Shown here: positions 34,983 to 45,887 of the stretch, piece after piece
Numbering within the stretch: the stretch's first letter is position 1
How the letters are laid out: each line of letters opens with the position of its first letter
Origin: Toxorhynchites rutilus septentrionalis
Taxonomy: Eukaryota > Arthropoda > Insecta > Diptera > Culicidae
Direction: 5' to 3'
Length of the DNA: 64,000 bases
Assembly (NCBI RefSeq): GCF_029784135.1
Contig: NC_073745.1
Coordinates: forward strand, 165,415,328 to 165,479,327
Notes under the pieces: generated by a model
Databases searched by the model: none
Told to the model about the DNA's origin: nothing
What the model saw: the letters and a program-made list of their open reading frames with translations, nothing else
Made by a program: the position numbers and the translations under genes

Positions 34983-36260
34983 ATGAATCAAGCCGCAGGC
35001 AAAACGCGCTCTGGCGCAAGTGGTAGCAGCAACGGGAAGCGCTCCCGGTCTACAAACGTCGCCGAACAATCGGGCGAATCCCCTGATCCGTCGGCTAAGA
35101 AGCTGCTGGCGAACAATCGATATGCTGTTCTCGAGAATGGTGACGAACCGAAATTAGGAAAAAAGGAGAAACTGCCGCCGATCTATGTGAAAGGCTTCCC
35201 GGAGGGGCTTCATGCTCGAATTGCCTTTTTCATCGAGAAGGGTTTGAGGTGCACCATCCGCCGTAGCACGAAGGGCTTCAAGTTGATGGTCCCTGGCATG
35301 AGTCACTACAAGGCCGTGCTGGAGATACTGAAACAGCGGAACTGTGAGTATTTCTCTCACGACATCGAGGCTGAGAAACCGTTCAAGGTGGTGCTCCGCG
35401 GTCTCCACGATATGGACGCTAACGAATTGTCGGCTGAAATCGAGAGAAACGGAATCAAGCCAGTTCAAATTTATAAAATGAAGCGGCACGACCAGACCCG
35501 GACGTATCGTGACCAACTTTATCTCGTCCATTTCGCCAAGAACTTGACATGCCTGAAGGACCTCCAGAATATCCGAGAGCTGTTCCATATCGCGGTTGTG
35601 TGGGATCGCTACAGACCGGTTCACAGAGACGTGACCCAATGCTCGAATTGTTTCATGTTTGGGCATGGTACACGAAACTGCCACATGGCATCCCGCTGCG
35701 TTAACTGCGGCAAAACCCACGACGCTGATGCATGTGAACATATGGAAGACGGTGTCCCTGTCTGCGCGAACTGCGGAGCTGGTCACAATCCCACCAGCAG
35801 TGCGTGTCCGAAGAGGGCAGAGTACATTGAGATCCGAAAGCGTGCCTCCGTCAATAACCAACCAGGACGAAAGCGCAACCCACGTCCACCAGCAGTCAAC
35901 GATGTGCAATTTCCCGCGCTTCAACAACGCCGTGCAGCTCCAAATCTGTCCCCTCTTCCACTCAACAATCTACGAAATCGTGGTGAGCCCGCCGCCCCCA
36001 TCGCAAGCAACCAAGTGATCCCTAGCGGCTCTTCAGTGCAGAATCGGCTCATGGACGCAGCGTCGCAGCAGAATCAAACCCCCCTCCCGGGTCTGTCGTA
36101 CTCACGTGTAACATCCGGCACGACCGCCGAGGGCGCACCTTTGAATGATAAGGAGCTCGTTCTGCTAGTCTCCGAGGTCATTAGGATTCAACGCACATGC
36201 AAGACATTGAATGAACAGCTTGAGGCTGTTCTCGCCCTCATCTCCAAGTATGGACCGTAA
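34983..36260 (+). CDS. LINE-C ORF1 (jockey Gag-like)
   Basis: 425 aa, ATG 121 bp inside the element. N-terminal low-complexity region, then a PRE_C2HC-like segment (YVKGFPEGLHARIAFF to about residue 210), and zinc knuckles CSNCFMFGHGTRNC, CVNCGKTHDADAC and CANCGAGHNPTSSAC. The Pro/Gln-rich C-terminus ends QLEAVLALISKYGP. RNA-binding partner for the LINE. Intact. Its stop overlaps the ORF2 start, suggesting reinitiation-type translation. Confidence 0.88.
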   Translation: MNQAAGKTRSGASGSSNGKRSRSTNVAEQSGESPDPSAKKLLANNRYAVLENGDEPKLGKKEKLPPIYVKGFPEGLHARIAFFIEKGLRCTIRRSTKGFKLMVPGMSHYKAVLEILKQRNCEYFSHDIEAEKPFKVVLRGLHDMDANELSAEIERNGIKPVQIYKMKRHDQTRTYRDQLYLVHFAKNLTCLKDLQNIRELFHIAVVWDRYRPVHRDVTQCSNCFMFGHGTRNCHMASRCVNCGKTHDADACEHMEDGVPVCANCGAGHNPTSSACPKRAEYIEIRKRASVNNQPGRKRNPRPPAVNDVQFPALQQRRAAPNLSPLPLNNLRNRGEPAAPIASNQVIPSGSSVQNRLMDAASQQNQTPLPGLSYSRVTSGTTAEGAPLNDKELVLLVSEVIRIQRTCKTLNEQLEAVLALISKYGP

Positions 36261-38902
36261 CATCTTACGAATAGCAAATTGGAACGCTTGCTCGCTCAAG
36301 AGTAAAGCCATTGAGCTCGTTGACTTTCTCAACGAGAACGAAATTGACGTAGCTATTATCACGGAAACACACCTCAAACCCGATATAAATGTCTTCCTTC
36401 CTGATTTCCGCCTCGTGAGGCTCGATAGAACCAGCTCTGTGGGTGGTGGCGTGGCCATCGCACTCAGAAGAAATATTTGCTGTCAGCTGCTTCCAAGCTT
36501 CGAGCTGAAGATCATCGAGGCCGTTGGGGTGGAAGTTTCAACCCCAGTCGGTCCCATTACTATAGTCGCAGCTTACTGCCCCAAACAAACAAACATACGG
36601 GACGGCTCGGCAGCATTTCTTCGAAACGACATCATTCAACTGACTCGGCGGCGGCAGCAGTTCATCATCGGTGGCGACCTAAATGCGAAGCATCAAGCGT
36701 GGGGCAACACCCGCTGTAACCGAAACGGTATGATCCTGCACGATGACTTCCAAGAAGCAGAGTACACCATTCTAAGCCCGGATGGTCCCACCCGTTTGAG
36801 CCGATCCGGTATCCACGCAACCATCGACATTTTTATCTCAAACACGACAAATATCTCGGAGCCTGTCGTCTACCAAGAGCTCAGCTCTGATCACTATCCG
36901 GTGGCGATTGAAGTAGGGTCATCCGTCAACAGATTCCTGGCTTCGAGACGCAACTACCATCGCGTCGACTGGTCGCAGTTCCAGCAGTGCGTCGACATCG
37001 ATATCGATTATGACATTGTACCTGAGTCAACCGACGACATCAACCGTTCCCTTCAGGCCATAGATGAGGCGATCTCCCGGGCCAGAGACCGACACGTTCC
37101 GGCTTCAAGAGTGGTGAGTAACTCCCTGAATCTAGACAGGTTAACTAAAAATCTAATTAGACTTCGCAACACTATCCGTCGCCAGTATCAACGGACTGGT
37201 CTCCTCCACCTGAAGGCTGATTGCAATCGTCTAAAGAAAATCATAAATGCCAGGATTGTGAATCTCAGGAATAAACAATTTTCAGATCATCTTCGCTCGC
37301 TCCCAGATTGTGCAAAACCGTTTCGGAAAACTGCCAAGCTCCTTAAAAATAAACCGCGACCCATTCCTCCACTCAAATCACCGGATTCGTTCCCGTCTCT
37401 GCTAATTACATCTGCCGAAAAAGCAAATGCGCTTGGTCAACACTTCGTGGATTCTCACAATCTTGGTCGCTCCATGGTGAGTCGCCACGAGCCTATCGTC
37501 GAGGAGGTTCTGGTTAGTGTCGCTGATACCCCCATCGTTCTACCCGAGGAATCGAGAATAACGGCTGATGAGGCGATAGCTGCGATCCGTAGTACAAGAA
37601 ACATGAAGGCCGCCGGGTTTGACGGAGTGCTCAATCTCAAAAAACTTGAGCGTTGGTTTCTTCGAGCACTTGGTATCGATTTTCAACAAGTGCTTGGAGC
37701 TTGGCTACTTCCCGTCTCGCTGGAAACTAGCCAAAATAATACCAATCCACAAGCCTGGTAAAGACCCTACCAGTGCCAAAAGCTATCGCCCCATCAGCCT
37801 CTTGTCGTCAATCTCAAAGCTGTTTGAAAAACTGGTTCTTAGTCGATTACTAGAGTTTGCAAATCAGAATAACATCTTCCTCCGTGAGCAGTTTGGGTTC
37901 AGGAAAGGTCACTCCACTATCAGCCAGCTTGCGCGTGTCACGAACATCATTAGGCGGAACAAGTCCATGTCCAAAACATCTGCCATGGCATTGTTGGACG
38001 TCGAAAAGGCGTTCGACAATGTCTGGCACAATGGTCTTGTGTTCAAGCTACGACGTTTCAACTTCCCGATCTTCCTTATCAAGTTCATCGGGAACTATCT
38101 CTCGGATAGGACTTTTCAGGTCTCTCTAAACAACACGCTCTCCGATATGTTCAGCGTCATAGCGGGAGTTCCGCAGGGTAGCCTCCTAGGTCCTATCCTG
38201 TTTAACATCTATACATCTGATGTTCCTCCCCTACCTGGTGATGGCGTGCTGTCGATGTTCGCTGATGACACCGCTATCATCTACAAGGGTCGAATGATAC
38301 GTCCGTTAACTAGAAATTTGCAGAGAGGCCTGGATGTTCTTTCTGACTACCTAAAATCATGGAAGATATGCATCAACGCGGCGAAAACACAAGCCATAAT
38401 ATTTCCACACTCCAAATCACCACGACTTGTTCCGCCTAATGACGTGAAAGTCCACCTCAGCAGCACTCCCATAAATTGGTCGAATGATGTAGTCTACCTG
38501 GGCCTCACCCTGGACAGGAATTTGAACTTCGCTTCCCATGTGAACAGAACATCCACGAAGTGTTCCAAGCTTCTCAAGTCGCTTTACCCGCTCATCAATC
38601 GAAAGTCTACTTTAACGCGGAAAAATAAACTTGCGATATACAAGCAGATCGTTTTACCGGTGATTGAGTATGGTCTGCCAATCTGGGAGAGTTGCGCCAA
38701 TAGCCACCACTGTAAACTTCAGGTCATCCAAAACAAGATCCTTCGAATGATCCTGGACAGTCCACCTAGGACACGAATTTCAGAGATCCACCGGTTGTCT
38801 GGTCTTCAGGTGCTGGAAGAGCGAAAAAATATAATCCTGACTAGATTCAGGGAGTCTTGCCAGCGGTCCCCGCACGTATTAGTTCGGGACCTAGTCCCAT
38901 AG
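36250..38902 (+). pseudogene. LINE-C ORF2 (endonuclease-RT), one frame shift
   Basis: Starts MDRNILRIANWNACSLKSK. Endonuclease motifs: VAIITETHLKP, GGVAIALRR, FIIGGDLNAKHQAWG and SSDHYPVAIE. The frame is open to about 37,690, then shifts by one base. The RT frame holds IIPIHKPGKDPTSAKSYRPI, EQFGFRKGHSTISQL, ALLDVEKAFDNVW, AGVPQGSLLGPILFNIY and SMFADDTAII (catalytic FADD), then the thumb to VRDLVP. A single frame shift between endonuclease and RT is the only evident lesion. No RNase H, as expected for jockey. Confidence 0.9.
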
Positions 38903-39160
38903 TTTTATTTATTTTTGTAGTTAGGTAGGTTATCAAATTTTCCCAATTAAAAATTTTATATTTCCCTCCTTCTGGGTTCATATGTAAATTAGATTACAAA
39001 CGATGCATTGTTATAAACATTCTTAAAAACAAAATTCAATCTGAACGAAGTTGCCGGGCCCACAAGGCTGATCAATTGACATGTAAACTAAAAATTGTAC
39101 TAGATTTAAGAATACTTGAATAAATATCTTTTAGTAGTCTTTTAGTAGTGAGACACATTC

Positions 39161-41535
39161 ATTTTTCGTGAGGACATCGACAAGACAACATCGTTGCCTA
39201 ACGTGCTGGAGGAGGTGGACGGCGAAGGATCGACACATACACGCGCAGAACTCTTTCCGTTAGGATGCCATTCAGCATCGAGAAAGTTCCGGAAAGATCT
39301 AATCATTGCTGGAAAATAATCTGCCAGTTCCTTTGGGAATTTTCAAAATATATTCATGTGAAAGAGTTTAATTGAATGTTTTCTATCCATGTAACACTGT
39401 GACCAAATATGTTTCAATCAAGTGCTATTAACAGGTGGTTATCGAGTTGGCATTAACCACTGGTGGGCTCCAGTATCGAGGAAAATGTGGAAATATCTAA
39501 TCGTTACTTAAAATAATCTGCCAGTTCCTTTGGGAATTTTCAAAATATATTCATGTGAAAGAGTTTAATTGAATGTTTTCTATCCATGTAACACTGTGAC
39601 CAAATATGTTTCAATCAAGTGCTATTAACAGGTGGTTATCGAGTTGGCATTAACCACTGGTGGGCTTCCAGTATCGAGGAAAATGTGGAAATATCTAATC
39701 GTTACTGAAAATAATCTGCCAGTTCCTTTGGGAATTTTCAAAATATATTCATGTGAAAGAGTTTAATTGAATGTTTTCTATCCATGTTACACTGTGACCA
39801 AATATGTTTCAATCAAGTGCTATTAACAGGTGGTTATCGAGTTGGCATTAACCAATGGTGGGCTTTCAGTATCGAGGAATATGTGGAAATAACTAATCGT
39901 TACTGAAAATAATCTGCCAGTTCCTCTGGGAATGTTCAAAATATATTCATGTGAAAGAGTTTAATTGAATGTTTTCTATCCATGTTACACTGTGACCAAA
40001 TATGTTTCAATCAAGTGCTATTAACAGGTGGTTATCGAGTTGGCATTAACCACTGGTGGGCTTCCAGTATCGAGGAAAATGTGGAAATATCTAATCGTTA
40101 CTGAAAATAATCTGCCAGTTCCTCTGGGAATTTTCAAAATATATTCATGTGAAAGAGTTTAATTGAATGTTTTCTATCCATGTAACACTGTGACCAAATA
40201 TGTTTCAATCAAGTGCTATTAACAGGTGGTTATCGAGTTGGCATTAACCACTGGTGGGCTTCCAGTATCGAGGAAAATGTGGAAATAACTAATCGTTACT
40301 GAAAATAATCTGCCAGTTCCTTTGGGAATTTTCAAAATATATTCATGTGAAAGAGTTTAATTGAATGTTTTCTATCCATGTAACACTGTGACCAAATACA
40401 TTTGGTTTTGTGGTTTTTCAATCAATCGCAATTAACAGGATAGCTTCAGAAGATTATTCTTCCCCATCAGTAGGATATTTCCGTATCCAATATTGTATGC
40501 GCCCGCAATCGATTATTGCTCAGTCGCCGAAAGTTCCGAGCTCAGAGAGTTCATTCCCCTCTAGTTTGCCTTCCAAATTGCCATTGTAAACCACACCTTC
40601 TCTCGATTCAATCACACACAAAAAGCATACTTAAGCGATATTCTGGTGGTGAGACACATTCATTTTTCGTGAGGACATCGACAAGACAACATCGTTGCCT
40701 AACGTGCTGGAGGAGGTGGACGGCGAAGGAGAACACATACACGCGCAGAACTCTTTTCGTTAGGATGCCATTCAGCATCGAGAAAGTTCCGGAAAGATCT
40801 AATCATTTCTGGAAAATAATCTGCCAGTTCCTTTGGGAATTTTCAAAATATATTCATGTGAAAGAGTTTAATTGAATGTTTTCTATCCATGTAACACTGT
40901 GACCAAATATGTTTCAATCAAGTGCTATTAACAGGTGGTTATCGAGTTGGTATTAACCACTGGTGGGCTTCCAGTATCGAGGAAAATGTGGAAATAACTA
41001 ATCGTTACTGAAAATAATCTGCCAGTTCCTCTGGGAATTTTCAAAATATATTCATGTGAAAGAGTTTAATTGAATGTTTTCTATCCATGTAACACTGTGA
41101 CCAAATATGTTTCAATCAAGTGCTATTAACAGGTGGTTATCGAGTTGGCATTAACCACTGGTGGGCTTCCAGTATCGAGGAAAATGTGGAAATATCTAAT
41201 CGTTACTGAAAATAATCTGCCAGTTCCTTTGGGAATTTTCAAAATATATTCATGTGAAAGAATTTAATTGAATGTTTTCTATCCATGTAACACTGTGACC
41301 AAATATGTTTCAATCAAGTGCTATTAACAGGTAGTTATCGAGTTGGCATTAACCACTGGTGGGCTTCCAGTATCGAGGAAAATGTGGAAATATCTAATCG
41401 TTACTGAAAATAATCTGCCAGTTCCTTTGGGAATTTTCAAAATATATTCATGTGAAAGAGTTTAATTGAATGTTTTCTATCCATGTAACACTGTGACCAA
41501 ATACATTTGGTTTTGTGGTTTTTCAATCAATCGCA
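39161..41535. repeat. Satellite array, right block
   Basis: Completes the 497-bp unit cut by LINE-C (231 + 266 bp). Then 198-bp monomers at 39427, 39624, 39822, 40020 and 40218, a 497-bp unit at 40431, monomers at 40927, 41125 and 41323, and a terminal variant. The higher-order pattern is three to five short units per long unit. Confidence 0.9.
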
Positions 41536-41767
41536 ATCAACAGGATAGCTTCTGAAGATTATTCTTCCCCATCAGTAGGATATTTCCGTATCCAATATTG
41601 GATGCATAAAACCTTGTGCCTCCAACGTAACGCTCTCGTTTTCGAAGTTCTCCAAATATTCATTCATTCAGAATGAATTCAGATTCAACTTCATACAAAT
41701 GATCTCTATATCAACGAGAGTCCTACGTCACCCTTGCGGTTATACCATAGATATAACCCACTTCCTG

Positions 41768-42513
41768 TTTTTTTTCCAGTCAATGTGTCTTGTGAGATCA
41801 TATGCCATGTTTATAGATTCAGAAGAATTCGACCCAATGGTGATGGAAATTTTGATTGGCAAGTGATCACTACCGTTGGGGTCCTGGATTACATTCCACT
41901 TGCAATCTAACGATAGTGAATTCGAGCAAAGCGAGAGGTCAAGAGCACTTGGGTTAACAGGAGGTTTAGGCACACGTGTTGTTTCCCCAGTGTTCAAAAC
42001 GGTCATATTAAAGTTGTTACAAAGGTCATATATCAACAATGAACGATTGTCGTCGTACTGTTCCCCCCAGGCAGTTCCATGAGAGTTGAAGTCTCCCAAG
42101 ATCAATCGTGGCTCAGGAAGGAGTGAGCACATGTCATCAAGTTGTTTGCGGCTAACCGCAGCTCTCGGAGGCCAATACAAGCTGACAATACAGAGGTCTT
42201 TGCCTCTGATGTTTGCATGACAAGCAACAGCTTCGATCCCTCCAATAGGTAGAAGGTCAATTCGAAAAAATGAGTGGCACTTATTGATCCCCAAAAGCAC
42301 CCCTCCGTATCTATCAACACGGTCCAAGCGTATAATATTAAAATCGTGGAAAGAGATATCATCTCGCGAAGAAAGCCAAGTTTCGGACAGAGCAAAAACA
42401 TCACAATTGAAGTTATGAATTAAAAATTTGAATGTATCCAATTTAGGGATAAGACTACGACAATTCCACTGAAAAACAGTGATATCTCCGACCTCTCTAT
42501 CTAAATTAGACAT
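41768..42513 (-). pseudogene. LINE-B ORF2, endonuclease part
   Basis: ATG at 42513 overlaps the ORF1 stop (ATGTCTAA). Endonuclease motifs: VFQWNCRSLIPKLD, ALSETWLSS, GGVLLGINK, LILGDFNSHGTAWGEQYDDN and GSDHLPIKISI. The frame is open to the Hel-6 junction at YDLTRHIDWK, then continues at 32237. It is more intact than the LINE-A counterpart, which has two stops here. Confidence 0.9.
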
Positions 42514-44083
42514 CAAGAGAGATAATCATTGCAAGGAGGGGCCATGTTTGCATCAATTGCTGTAAAATTGTCTTTAATACTGGAAGCATTGAGATGACAA
42601 GGGTTCTGATGGAGTCGGAAATATTAAAACACTTGAAGATTTGATCCAAAAGGTCAGAGAACTTTATAAATCCCGATTGGGAAGTTGAGCTGGACGGAAA
42701 AACAGGGACAGTTGGGGTTTTTGATGTCCCCTCGAGTGCTGGGTCGTTCGAAGGTGAACTATTCCCACGGAAGCCAGGAGGAACCTGATTTTGCTTGTCC
42801 GCTGCACTCGATTTTTTAGGCAAGCTAACTGGGGGTATCACCGGGGGGACTTGTTCTTGAACTTTGGGAGTGGTCACATTTTTGCGCCGGGGATTGCGCC
42901 CTTTGAAAATAAACGGTGTGCCCCCGTTAGCTGTGTCCGCTTCCATTTCATCAACTGGCAACGTGGAAAAGATATTGTGTGTTGAGATTGGTTGTTGTTG
43001 TTGTTGGGCCAGTGGAGAAGCGCCCTTTAAAATTTCCGCAAAAGTGCGCTTCGAGCGTTCCTCTAAAGAGCGCTTCTGTTTCTCCCAGCGACTCTTGTAA
43101 GTTTCACAAGCTGAGAGCGCGTGTGGGGATCCTCCGCAATATGGACACTTATGCTCAGTCGCACTGCAGGATTTCCCCTCATGTTGCTCACCGCAAGTGG
43201 CACAGCGCTCCTTGTTGGCACAATAATCTGAAGTGTGACCAACTGACTTGCATTTGTTGCAAGTCATGGGCTTTGGCACGAAGAGTCGCACAGGTAGTCT
43301 CAATTTGTCCATCATAACGTAGTCAGGGAGGGCGGCACCAGCAAAGGTGACTCGAAACGAGTCTGACGGCGTAAATTTAGTTTGGTCCCCATCATGGGAG
43401 AGTTTCCCGAGTTGGCGACAGTCCAAGATCTTTACTTCCATTGAGGGAAGCTTCTTGAACTTGCCTTTTCCTTCTTTTTTTATTTGTTCGCTCGTCAGAC
43501 CCGTTTCAGTTATCACCCCCTCAATTTCTACGTTATGGGAGGGTATAAATGTTCTATATTCGAGAGTGAAGTGTTGGTCAGCAACAATCTCGTTTGCGTG
43601 TTTCCGTTCATTCACGACAACCCGCAATTTGTTCGGTCTAACCCTGCGAATTTCAGATACAGAAGTGTATCTGGCCAGATCTTTCATGATCTGAATCACG
43701 TTAAGGCTTTTCCCTTTTGGTTTTGGCCGGAGGAAAACAACCCACGGGCCAGTTCCAGGTGCATCTTCTGGATAAACTCTGACACGTGGAGCGGAGACAA
43801 CAGAGGAAGAAGACGAGGACGAGGACGAGGACGAGGATTGGGTTGGATCGGAAACATCAGAAGGGGGAAGCGAAATCGATGATGGGAGAGGGGGAGTGGA
43901 AGTAACAGTGGGTTCAGAAGGGAGGCTTGCTATTTTCTTAGAGGGGGGCTTGGAAGGATGAGCAGATTCGTCCCCAGAAGAATTATCTTCTTTTTGAGGG
44001 ACTCGTTTATGTTTTTTCCCAGATCTTGAATGGGATTCATCATCGGAGATCTCCATCTCTGGAGATCCTCCACTATTCTCCAT
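42506..44083 (-). CDS. LINE-B ORF1 (zinc-knuckle protein)
   Basis: 525 aa. Ser/Pro-rich N-terminus with a serine run, a conserved middle domain (PWVVFLRPKPKGKSLNVIQI), then knuckles CNKCKSVGHTSDYC, CATCGEQHEGKSC and CPYCGGSPHALSAC, and a hydrophobic C-terminus ending SLDV. Overlaps ORF2 by about 8 nt. Homologous to LINE-A ORF1 but about 90 residues longer, mainly at the ends. Uninterrupted frame. Confidence 0.88.
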   Translation of the reverse strand: MENSGGSPEMEISDDESHSRSGKKHKRVPQKEDNSSGDESAHPSKPPSKKIASLPSEPTVTSTPPLPSSISLPPSDVSDPTQSSSSSSSSSSSSVVSAPRVRVYPEDAPGTGPWVVFLRPKPKGKSLNVIQIMKDLARYTSVSEIRRVRPNKLRVVVNERKHANEIVADQHFTLEYRTFIPSHNVEIEGVITETGLTSEQIKKEGKGKFKKLPSMEVKILDCRQLGKLSHDGDQTKFTPSDSFRVTFAGAALPDYVMMDKLRLPVRLFVPKPMTCNKCKSVGHTSDYCANKERCATCGEQHEGKSCSATEHKCPYCGGSPHALSACETYKSRWEKQKRSLEERSKRTFAEILKGASPLAQQQQQPISTHNIFSTLPVDEMEADTANGGTPFIFKGRNPRRKNVTTPKVQEQVPPVIPPVSLPKKSSAADKQNQVPPGFRGNSSPSNDPALEGTSKTPTVPVFPSSSTSQSGFIKFSDLLDQIFKCFNISDSIRTLVISMLPVLKTILQQLMQTWPLLAMIISLDV

Positions 44084-44594
44084 TTTACAAAAATTTTTGT
44101 CTTATTTCTAATCTATTATTGATTTTAACAATAATCTCAAAAAAAAAAATAACAAAACAAACAAACAAAAAAATATGATGATAATATTAAGCAATGAACA
44201 TATGAGTTGAACAATAATATTAATATTAAATATGTGTACCTTAATATAAAAGTTGTTCCGATACTGCGCTCTACTGCCCTAACCAGGGAGAGACAGAGGC
44301 TACGCGCTATGGATCAACACAATAGCGCAAGAATAGCTCACACGGTCACGTGATGATAATTCCCGTTAACGACAGCCACACGATGGCGATCCCGTTATGT
44401 CAATGTTCAACAGCCGCCAAGGGCTGCAAGCTGCAAGAGCGCTGCTTCCTTTGTTCCACTTCACAAAAGGTCAATTCGAAAGCGGACAGCAATGACCTTC
44501 ACTCGTACACTATACCAATCGCACTATAGTAAAAGTGGCAACGCACAATAACGACACTGAACTTTACTCGTCAAGAGTTGGATAGCGAATGAAA
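44084..44594 (-). other. LINE-B 5'UTR
   Basis: Non-coding 0.5 kb between ORF1 and the target duplication. AT-rich near ORF1, GC-richer near the 5' end, where an internal promoter would be expected for a LINE. No motif is certain. Confidence 0.5.
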
Positions 44595-44605
44595 CAAAGA
44601 TCCTT

Positions 44606-45363
44606 GTTCCGTGTATGTCGCTGAACTGGGTGCGATATATTACGCATTAGGGATCATTGAAACATTGCCCATCGACCACTATTTTATTTTTTCAGACAGT
44701 CTCAGCTCAATAGAGGCAATCCGCTCAATGAAAGTTGATAAATGCTCACCTTATTTCCTAACAAGAATAAGACAACTATTGAGTGTTTTGGTCGAAAAAT
44801 TATTCAAGATTACCTTAGCATGGGTTCCCTCTCATTGCTCGATTCCGGGGAATGAGAAAGCGGACTCGCTAACTAAGGTGGGCGCTTTAGAAGGCACACT
44901 TTTTGAAAGGCAAATTGCTTATAATGAATTTTTCCACATTCCTCGTCAGTATACGCTCGTAAGTTGGCAGCGCATGTGGAGTGAAGATGAGTTCGGTCGT
45001 TGGTTACACACGATTATCCCTAAGGTCTCGACGAGTGCATGGTTCAAGGGATTGAATGTAGGTCGTGATTTCATTCGCGTGATATCTCGGCTTATGTCCA
45101 ATCACTACAACCTAAACGCGCATCTCTATCGCATTGGGCTAGCAGCAAACAATCTTTGTGATTGTGGCGATGGCTACCACGACATCGAGCATGTTGTCTG
45201 GTCGTGTATCCGGTTCCATGCTGCTCGCTCTCAGCTCTCTAAAGCACTGAGAGCACAAGGCAGACAATCGGATATTCCTGTCCGGGATATCTTAGGTAGC
45301 CGTGATCCTGATCTTCTGCTTCATCTATACCTGTTCCTCAGAAACGCCGATGTCAACGTTTAA
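44606..45363 (+). pseudogene. LINE-A ORF2, RNase H end
   Basis: Rejoins the LINE-A frame after LINE-B: PCSVYVAELGAIYYAL, HYFIFSDSLSSIEAI, AWVPSHCSIPGNEKADSLTK (RNase H core), then YHDIEHVVWSC in the C-terminal finger, and ends LRNADVNV at TAA. This piece is open throughout. The catalytic D (TDG) lies on the other side of LINE-B at about 28,855. Confidence 0.9.
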
Positions 45364-45887
45364 TGATGTTTCCTTCGTTGTGTCCCCGTTTCATATCCCT
45401 CCTATCCAAACGATAAACTTTTACTTAGTCGCGGCAATACATACACACACTCTTTACAGATACACGGGCCAAAGGTTGTGCAGTCCACTGATCATTCAAC
45501 AAGAGCCAAAGGTTGTATCGCTTATGACAACTCTACACGAGCTGATGATTGCGCCGGCTAGTGACCATTCTATCCTGGATTCCTCGAGTCGAGAAAGACG
45601 CACCACGCTAGATATGGGGTACATACTAGGGGGCGTTGCTGAATAATGGTCAGCTGCATCCCAATAGAAAGTATCCCGTGTCGGGCACACGTACAGAGCA
45701 TTGGAGACAGGAACATCCCAATTACGAGAACACTTGTAATACTAACCTCGAGCCAACCGCGAGTAATCGGTTACATATTACTAACATAGTTGTAAGCAAA
45801 CATTGTCGAAATATTGAACTCCCGGCCCCGTTAGGCTGACGCCATATGAGCCTTAATAGAAATATATATTTTGGATAAAAAAAAAAA
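45364..45887 (+). other. LINE-A 3'UTR and A-tail
   Basis: Non-coding, ends AATATATATTTTGGATAAAA followed by a run of A. The last 19 bp before the A-run recur at 52,505. Confidence 0.7.

Larger units (their letters stand above)
34862..39148 (+). mobile_element. LINE-C (jockey-type), full length
   Basis: Inserted in a 497-bp satellite unit with a 13-bp target duplication GTGAGACACATTC (34849-34861 and 39148-39160). Order: 121-bp 5'UTR, ORF1, ORF2 overlapping by 11 nt, 3'UTR ending in repeats of CTTTTAGTAG rather than poly(A). No RNase H. ORF content fits the jockey clade. 4.29 kb. Confidence 0.9.
32238..41767 (+). mobile_element. Hel-6: Helentron-like satellite element with LINE-C inside
   Basis: Plus-oriented. 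Starts TT plus GACGTAGGACTACGTC (32240-32255), then TTTCATTTCTATACCGGGGTG. Ends with ATIR TCCTACGTC (41721-41729), hairpin GGTTATA/TATAACC (41738-41744 and 41752-41758) and tail CACTTCCTG abutting T8. It interrupts the LINE-B endonuclease/RT junction: IDWK on the right, YTDAIA on the left. Subterminal TTCGAAAACGAAAGCGTTACG near 32290 is repeated inverted near 41640. The interior is a TATA promoter-like segment, then 198-bp and 497-bp tandem repeats. Without LINE-C it is 5.2 kb. No Rep/helicase. Confidence 0.7.
28936..44594 (-). mobile_element. LINE-B, inserted in LINE-A and split by Hel-6
   Basis: Minus-oriented. The A-tail reads as T10 at 28937-28946; the 5' end is at 44594, with an 11-bp target duplication CAAAGATCCTT. 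Own segments are 28936-32237 and 41768-44594 (about 6.1 kb), a complete LINE with 5'UTR (44084-44594), ORF1, ORF2 and a 3'UTR holding a short (TA)n run near 29020. The 3'UTR shares blocks with the LINE-A 3'UTR (CGCGAGTAATCGGTT), and the proteins are close relatives, so LINE-A and LINE-B belong to one family. Confidence 0.9.
24327..45887 (+). mobile_element. LINE-A (RNase H-bearing LINE), split by LINE-B
   Basis: Inserted in Hel-2 spacer: the left flank ...ACAAAAATG and the right flank ...AAAATGTCCAAC rejoin to the spacer seen at 57,997. Order: about 270-bp 5'UTR, ORF1, ORF2 (endonuclease, RT, RNase H), 3'UTR and an A-tail at 45877-45892. Between 28936 and 44594 lies LINE-B, with an 11-bp duplication CAAAGATCCTT on both sides (28925-28935 and 44595-44605). 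Own length is about 5.9 kb, essentially full length. The RNase H domain and three-knuckle ORF1 fit the I/LOA group rather than jockey (clade inferred). Confidence 0.88.

Noticed and set aside
34831..35927. 257-aa minus-strand ORF opposite LINE-C ORF1
   Set aside because: Antisense shadow of ORF1, which has clear zinc knuckles and a matching ORF2.
32719..41535. CRISPR-like array or repeated protein-coding units
   Set aside because: The units are contiguous tandem repeats without unique spacers, in a eukaryotic genome. ORFs such as those at 33413 and 40516 are shared only because the DNA repeats.
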